Assembly (NCBI RefSeq): GCF_027922265.1 | Contig: NZ_BSFI01000001.1 | Span: 124,001 to 188,000 of the forward strand | DNA length: 64,000 nt | Reading direction: 5' to 3' | DNA from: Hansschlegelia plantiphila | Lineage (GTDB): Bacteria; Pseudomonadota; Alphaproteobacteria; Rhizobiales; Methylopilaceae | The notes under the pieces: generated by a model | Database searches by the model: none | The model's input: only the letters and a program-made list of their open reading frames with translations | What the model was told of the DNA's origin: nothing | Shown: positions 63,537-64,000 of the stretch, piece by piece | Numbering within the stretch: the first letter of the stretch is position 1 | Layout: each line of letters starts with the position of its first letter | Position numbers and translations under genes: made by a program

Positions 63537-64000
63537 GCCTTGTCCGTTTCTGCGGGCTCTTCGCCCGATGCCGCATTCGACCCGGCGGCCTCCGCCTGGT
63601 CGAGCCCGTCGCTCACGCCCCTATACCGCGCGAGCGCATTGCATCGCGCGAGGAAGGCTGCGCTGACCGGGCCTGCGAGCAGCGCTGCATGTACCACATT
63701 CGACCGCCCCAACGCCAAGTCCAATTGGGACGTGCGGAACAGCCTTAACACGCGGGCCGGAGCGCTCTTTCCGGTCCGCGTCCAAGCCTGCGCCAATTTC
63801 CGGACGCCATCGGCGCCCGCGTCCTGAGCTTCGATCAAGGCGATGACGGGCTCCTTGAGGAGCGCCGCCTCGACCTTGGCGAAACCGCAGATCACCCGGC
63901 CCGCCTTGTTGGCGAAGCCGAGCATCGCGAGCGCATGGCGCTCGATCAGTTCGTCGACCGCGACGTCGATCCCGGGATCGACCGTCGCGGACTCCTTGAG
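63533..64000 (-). CDS. RNA-binding protein with YlxR and L7Ae-like parts (5' end outside window)
   Basis: This is the C-terminal 155 residues of the protein encoded between nusA and infB. The frame is open to the window edge. The visible part has the ribosomal L7Ae-like segment [39 protein letters not shown], then [35 protein letters not shown], as in the DUF448 (YlxR) proteins of Alphaproteobacteria; the YlxR motif itself would lie upstream. An internal ATG at 63925 is not the start. It probably acts in transcription-translation or rRNA processing. Confidence 0.9.
   Translation of the reverse strand, partial: LKESATVDPGIDVAVDELIERHALAMLGFANKAGRVICGFAKVEAALLKEPVIALIEAQDAGADGVRKLAQAWTRTGKSAPARVLRLFRTSQLDLALGRSNVVHAALLAGPVSAAFLARCNALARYRGVSDGLDQAEAAGSNAASGEEPAETDKA

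Overview
The window looks like chromosomal DNA from a high-GC alphaproteobacterium, most likely of the order Hyphomicrobiales (Rhizobiales). The reasons are the very high GC content, the nusA-side gene order ylxR-infB-rbfA-truB-rpsO-pnp, a soluble FtsK-type translocase, a BacA/SbmA peptide transporter, small secreted tyrosine/proline-rich proteins, and a set of ethylmalonyl-CoA pathway genes. The genus cannot be read from the sequence. No insertion sequence, integrase, phage gene, CRISPR array or rRNA gene was seen.

Layout. 1-10.4 kb: 3' end of leuS, lptE, ppa, hrpB, an AEC permease, a compact kinase-receiver hybrid, ethylmalonyl-CoA mutase and a divergent cupin/AraC pair. 10.4-17.8 kb: two small cytosolic proteins, four small secreted proteins sharing a Cys-Arg...Cys module, a GNAT enzyme, leuC, a LemA lipoprotein, a lytic transglycosylase and an OsmC protein. 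17.9-30 kb: a BrkB-type membrane protein, an EamA exporter, methylsuccinyl-CoA dehydrogenase, a small kinase, SbmA/BacA, TspO, a HIG1-like protein, cobalamin adenosyltransferase, a rhomboid protease, a sulfotransferase, etfBA and 3-hydroxybutyryl-CoA dehydrogenase. 30-36 kb: a membrane-anchor-less FtsK, an SDR/GH15 gene pair, YggT and tRNA-Ala(CGC). 36-45 kb: accessory metabolism, with a PQQ glucose dehydrogenase and an ABC importer + double-nitrilase + LysR locus. 45-55.3 kb: a divergent EamA/MocR pair, a DUF2161 nuclease-fold protein, and a LysR-ydcSTUV-ydcW-like polyamine/GABA import and oxidation cluster. 55.7-64 kb: the minus-strand translation/RNA operon ylxR-infB-rbfA-truB-rpsO-pnp, interrupted by an oppositely oriented DUF559 gene inside an inverted repeat.

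How it fits together. Ecm, Mcd, ETF, the cobalamin adenosyltransferase and the hydroxybutyryl-CoA dehydrogenase suggest acetyl-CoA assimilation through the ethylmalonyl-CoA pathway; Mcd would pass electrons to ETF, and Ecm needs adenosylcobalamin. The least familiar locus is 39.2-44.8 kb: a perfect palindrome upstream of an SsuC/TauC-type permease, binding protein and ATPase, then a fusion of two nitrilase domains. The first domain keeps Glu-Lys-Cys; the second has Gly in place of the catalytic Cys. A LysR regulator follows. Several families of dispersed extragenic palindromes are scattered through the gaps, including one inside the ydc-like operon and a ~55-bp inverted pair that exactly brackets the DUF559 gene.
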